This document shows, in pieces, positions 14,206-14,952 of a stretch of 14,952 bases of DNA; positions within the stretch are counted from its first letter, which is position 1, and every line of letters starts with the position of its first letter. The translations under genes and the position numbers were made by a program. This stretch comes from CAYVQU01 sp964453155. Its GTDB lineage: Bacteria > Chloroflexota > Anaerolineae > Anaerolineales > UBA11858. The stretch is from NCBI GenBank assembly GCA_964453155.1, contig CAYVQU010000133.1, positions 1-14,952 on the forward strand. Direction: 5' to 3'. The notes under the pieces were generated by a model. It did no database searches, was not told the origin of the DNA, and worked only from the letters and a program-made list of their open reading frames with translations.

Positions 14206-14853
14206 CTAGGTGGGCTTCGGTAATTCGTCCCGCATCTCCTGGATGTAGTCGTCCCAAGCGCTGGTATCGCCGCCCTCAAGCAGCCGTTGGTAGTATTTCT
14301 TGGCGATATCGCCTTGTTGTTCCATATTGAATTTTTTTAACCCGCCGTCTTTTCGACGAGACTTTAAGCCATCTTCACCGCCAAAATCATAGGCCTTAGC
14401 GCCTAATTTTTTCTGGGCATTCAAGGCTTTTGTGAGATATTCCCAACCCATGGTTTGGTATTGCCAGACATGGGTCAATTCGTGGATCATCCAACTCATG
14501 TCGTGGGGGCGTTGGGTAGCCAGTTTACGGCCAAAAAGTACCCAGTTTCCAATGGTGATTGCATTTTTGACCCGTTCATCTCGCTTGGGCATATTTTTTA
14601 AGATATTTCCGATATCGTCAAGAAAGTTGGGTAGTTCGTTACCTTCGAAAATCTTGACGCTTTCAAAATCAAAATTCGGACCGAAAACCCGTTGGGCTTC
14701 TTTGATTTCATGGGTCGTTAGCGCTCGAGAATCGAAATCCCATTTGTCGATTAATTCAGGAAGCTCATCGGTGAGCAGATCAACAATCTTATCTTTGAAT
14801 TCTTCGATTTCTTCTTTGATATCCTCAAAAAAATCTTTAGCACCTTCAAACAT
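14206..14853 (-). CDS. HELTH-motif metallopeptidase-like protein (DUF4157 / Vgr-related type)
   Basis: A 215-residue protein of uncertain function. The core is a zincin motif HELTHVWQ (124-131): His124, Glu125 and His128 would be metal ligands and catalyst, with Glu178 in MEQQGDI as a plausible third ligand. This arrangement resembles DUF4157 and the Vgr-related proteins found near contractile injection systems, but no such system is in this window. The first 35 residues form a strongly acidic, amphipathic helix (EDIKEEIEEFKDKI). No signal peptide or membrane segment is seen. ATG 14853 is preceded by GGGAGG (14860-14865) at 6 bases; a TTG two codons upstream is less likely. The gene is a single unit with its own terminator, and its relation to the purine genes is probably only position. 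Whether it is an active peptidase is unknown. Confidence 0.75.
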   Translation of the reverse strand: MFEGAKDFFEDIKEEIEEFKDKIVDLLTDELPELIDKWDFDSRALTTHEIKEAQRVFGPNFDFESVKIFEGNELPNFLDDIGNILKNMPKRDERVKNAITIGNWVLFGRKLATQRPHDMSWMIHELTHVWQYQTMGWEYLTKALNAQKKLGAKAYDFGGEDGLKSRRKDGGLKKFNMEQQGDIAKKYYQRLLEGGDTSAWDDYIQEMRDELPKPT

Positions 14854-14905
14854 GAGCAACCTCCCGGGAGAAATTGATTTGCTTTTGTACTCTTCAAGAA
14901 TGGTA

Positions 14906-14911
14906 AGTATA
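14906..14911 (-). promoter_or_regulatory. Possible -10 box of the HELTH-protein gene
   Basis: TATACT on the minus strand lies about 50 bases upstream of the start codon. No clear -35 box is found at 16-18 bases, so this is a weak call. Nothing else was recognised between 14866 and the window end. Confidence 0.3.
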
Positions 14912-14952
14912 CGGAATAGTGTGAAAAGGGCTTGAAAAAAGAGGGGATTGGA

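Noticed and set aside
14069..14257. 63-codon extension of hpt
   Set aside because: It crosses a terminator and the probable promoter, overlaps the upstream gene, and the protein has normal length from 14068.
14432..14935. Plus-strand open frame (167 codons) opposite the HELTH gene
   Set aside because: Its serine-rich, low-complexity product is typical of antisense reading; the minus strand has a good start, Shine-Dalgarno and terminator.
1..14952. CRISPR array, tRNA, rRNA, prophage or insertion sequence
   Set aside because: No regularly spaced direct repeats, cloverleaf-like sequence, transposase or phage gene was seen.

Overview
The window reads as a stretch of chromosome from an anaerobic or facultative bacterium, most likely a Chloroflexota (Anaerolineae-like) genome. 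That placement is inference from the protein flavour and the gene mix: fused NuoC-NuoD, an Mrp with a DUF59 head, a RicT/YaaT-type PSP1 protein, a KorAB pair of the SNIQGLPTWY subtype, and an FCD regulator. It was not tested by phylogeny. There is no CRISPR array, tRNA, rRNA, insertion sequence or prophage in the window. It is mostly core metabolism, and no stretch longer than about 200 bases lacks a gene.

Layout. (1) 1-3303: a strong sigma70-type promoter drives nuoB, nuoCD and nuoI, three peripheral-arm parts of respiratory complex I carrying clusters N2, N6a and N6b and the quinone site. The run ends at a good intrinsic terminator. (2) 3304-4438: mrp, a P-loop Fe-S carrier/apbC-type ATPase with a highly structured leader. 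It lacks the usual C-terminal CxxC. (3) 4439-6686: a palindromic repeat, then ricT (PSP1, with a polybasic tail) overlapping an M20D amidohydrolase by 4 nt, closed by a terminator. (4) 6729-10534: an FCD/GntR-family regulator with a palindrome over its own predicted start site, then korA-korB (2-oxoacid:ferredoxin oxidoreductase), closed by a bidirectional terminator shared with purH. (5) Minus strand, 14853 down to 10533: an HELTH-motif metallopeptidase-like protein with its own terminator, then hpt, purB and purH for purine salvage and the last steps of IMP/AMP synthesis. A second copy of the palindromic repeat lies between hpt and purB.

How the genes may work together. KorAB oxidises a 2-oxoacid and reduces ferredoxin. 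The nuoBCDI cluster lacks the NADH-module genes nuoEFG and the membrane genes within the window, so a ferredoxin-fed complex is possible but unproven, because the other genes may lie elsewhere. Mrp and RicT are both tied to Fe-S chemistry and sit beside these cluster-rich enzymes. PurB, PurH and Hpt form a coherent purine block. The points most worth a second look are the mrp leader hairpins, the cysteine-poor Mrp, the operator-like palindromes around the FCD regulator and korA, the repeat family, and the HELTH protein.
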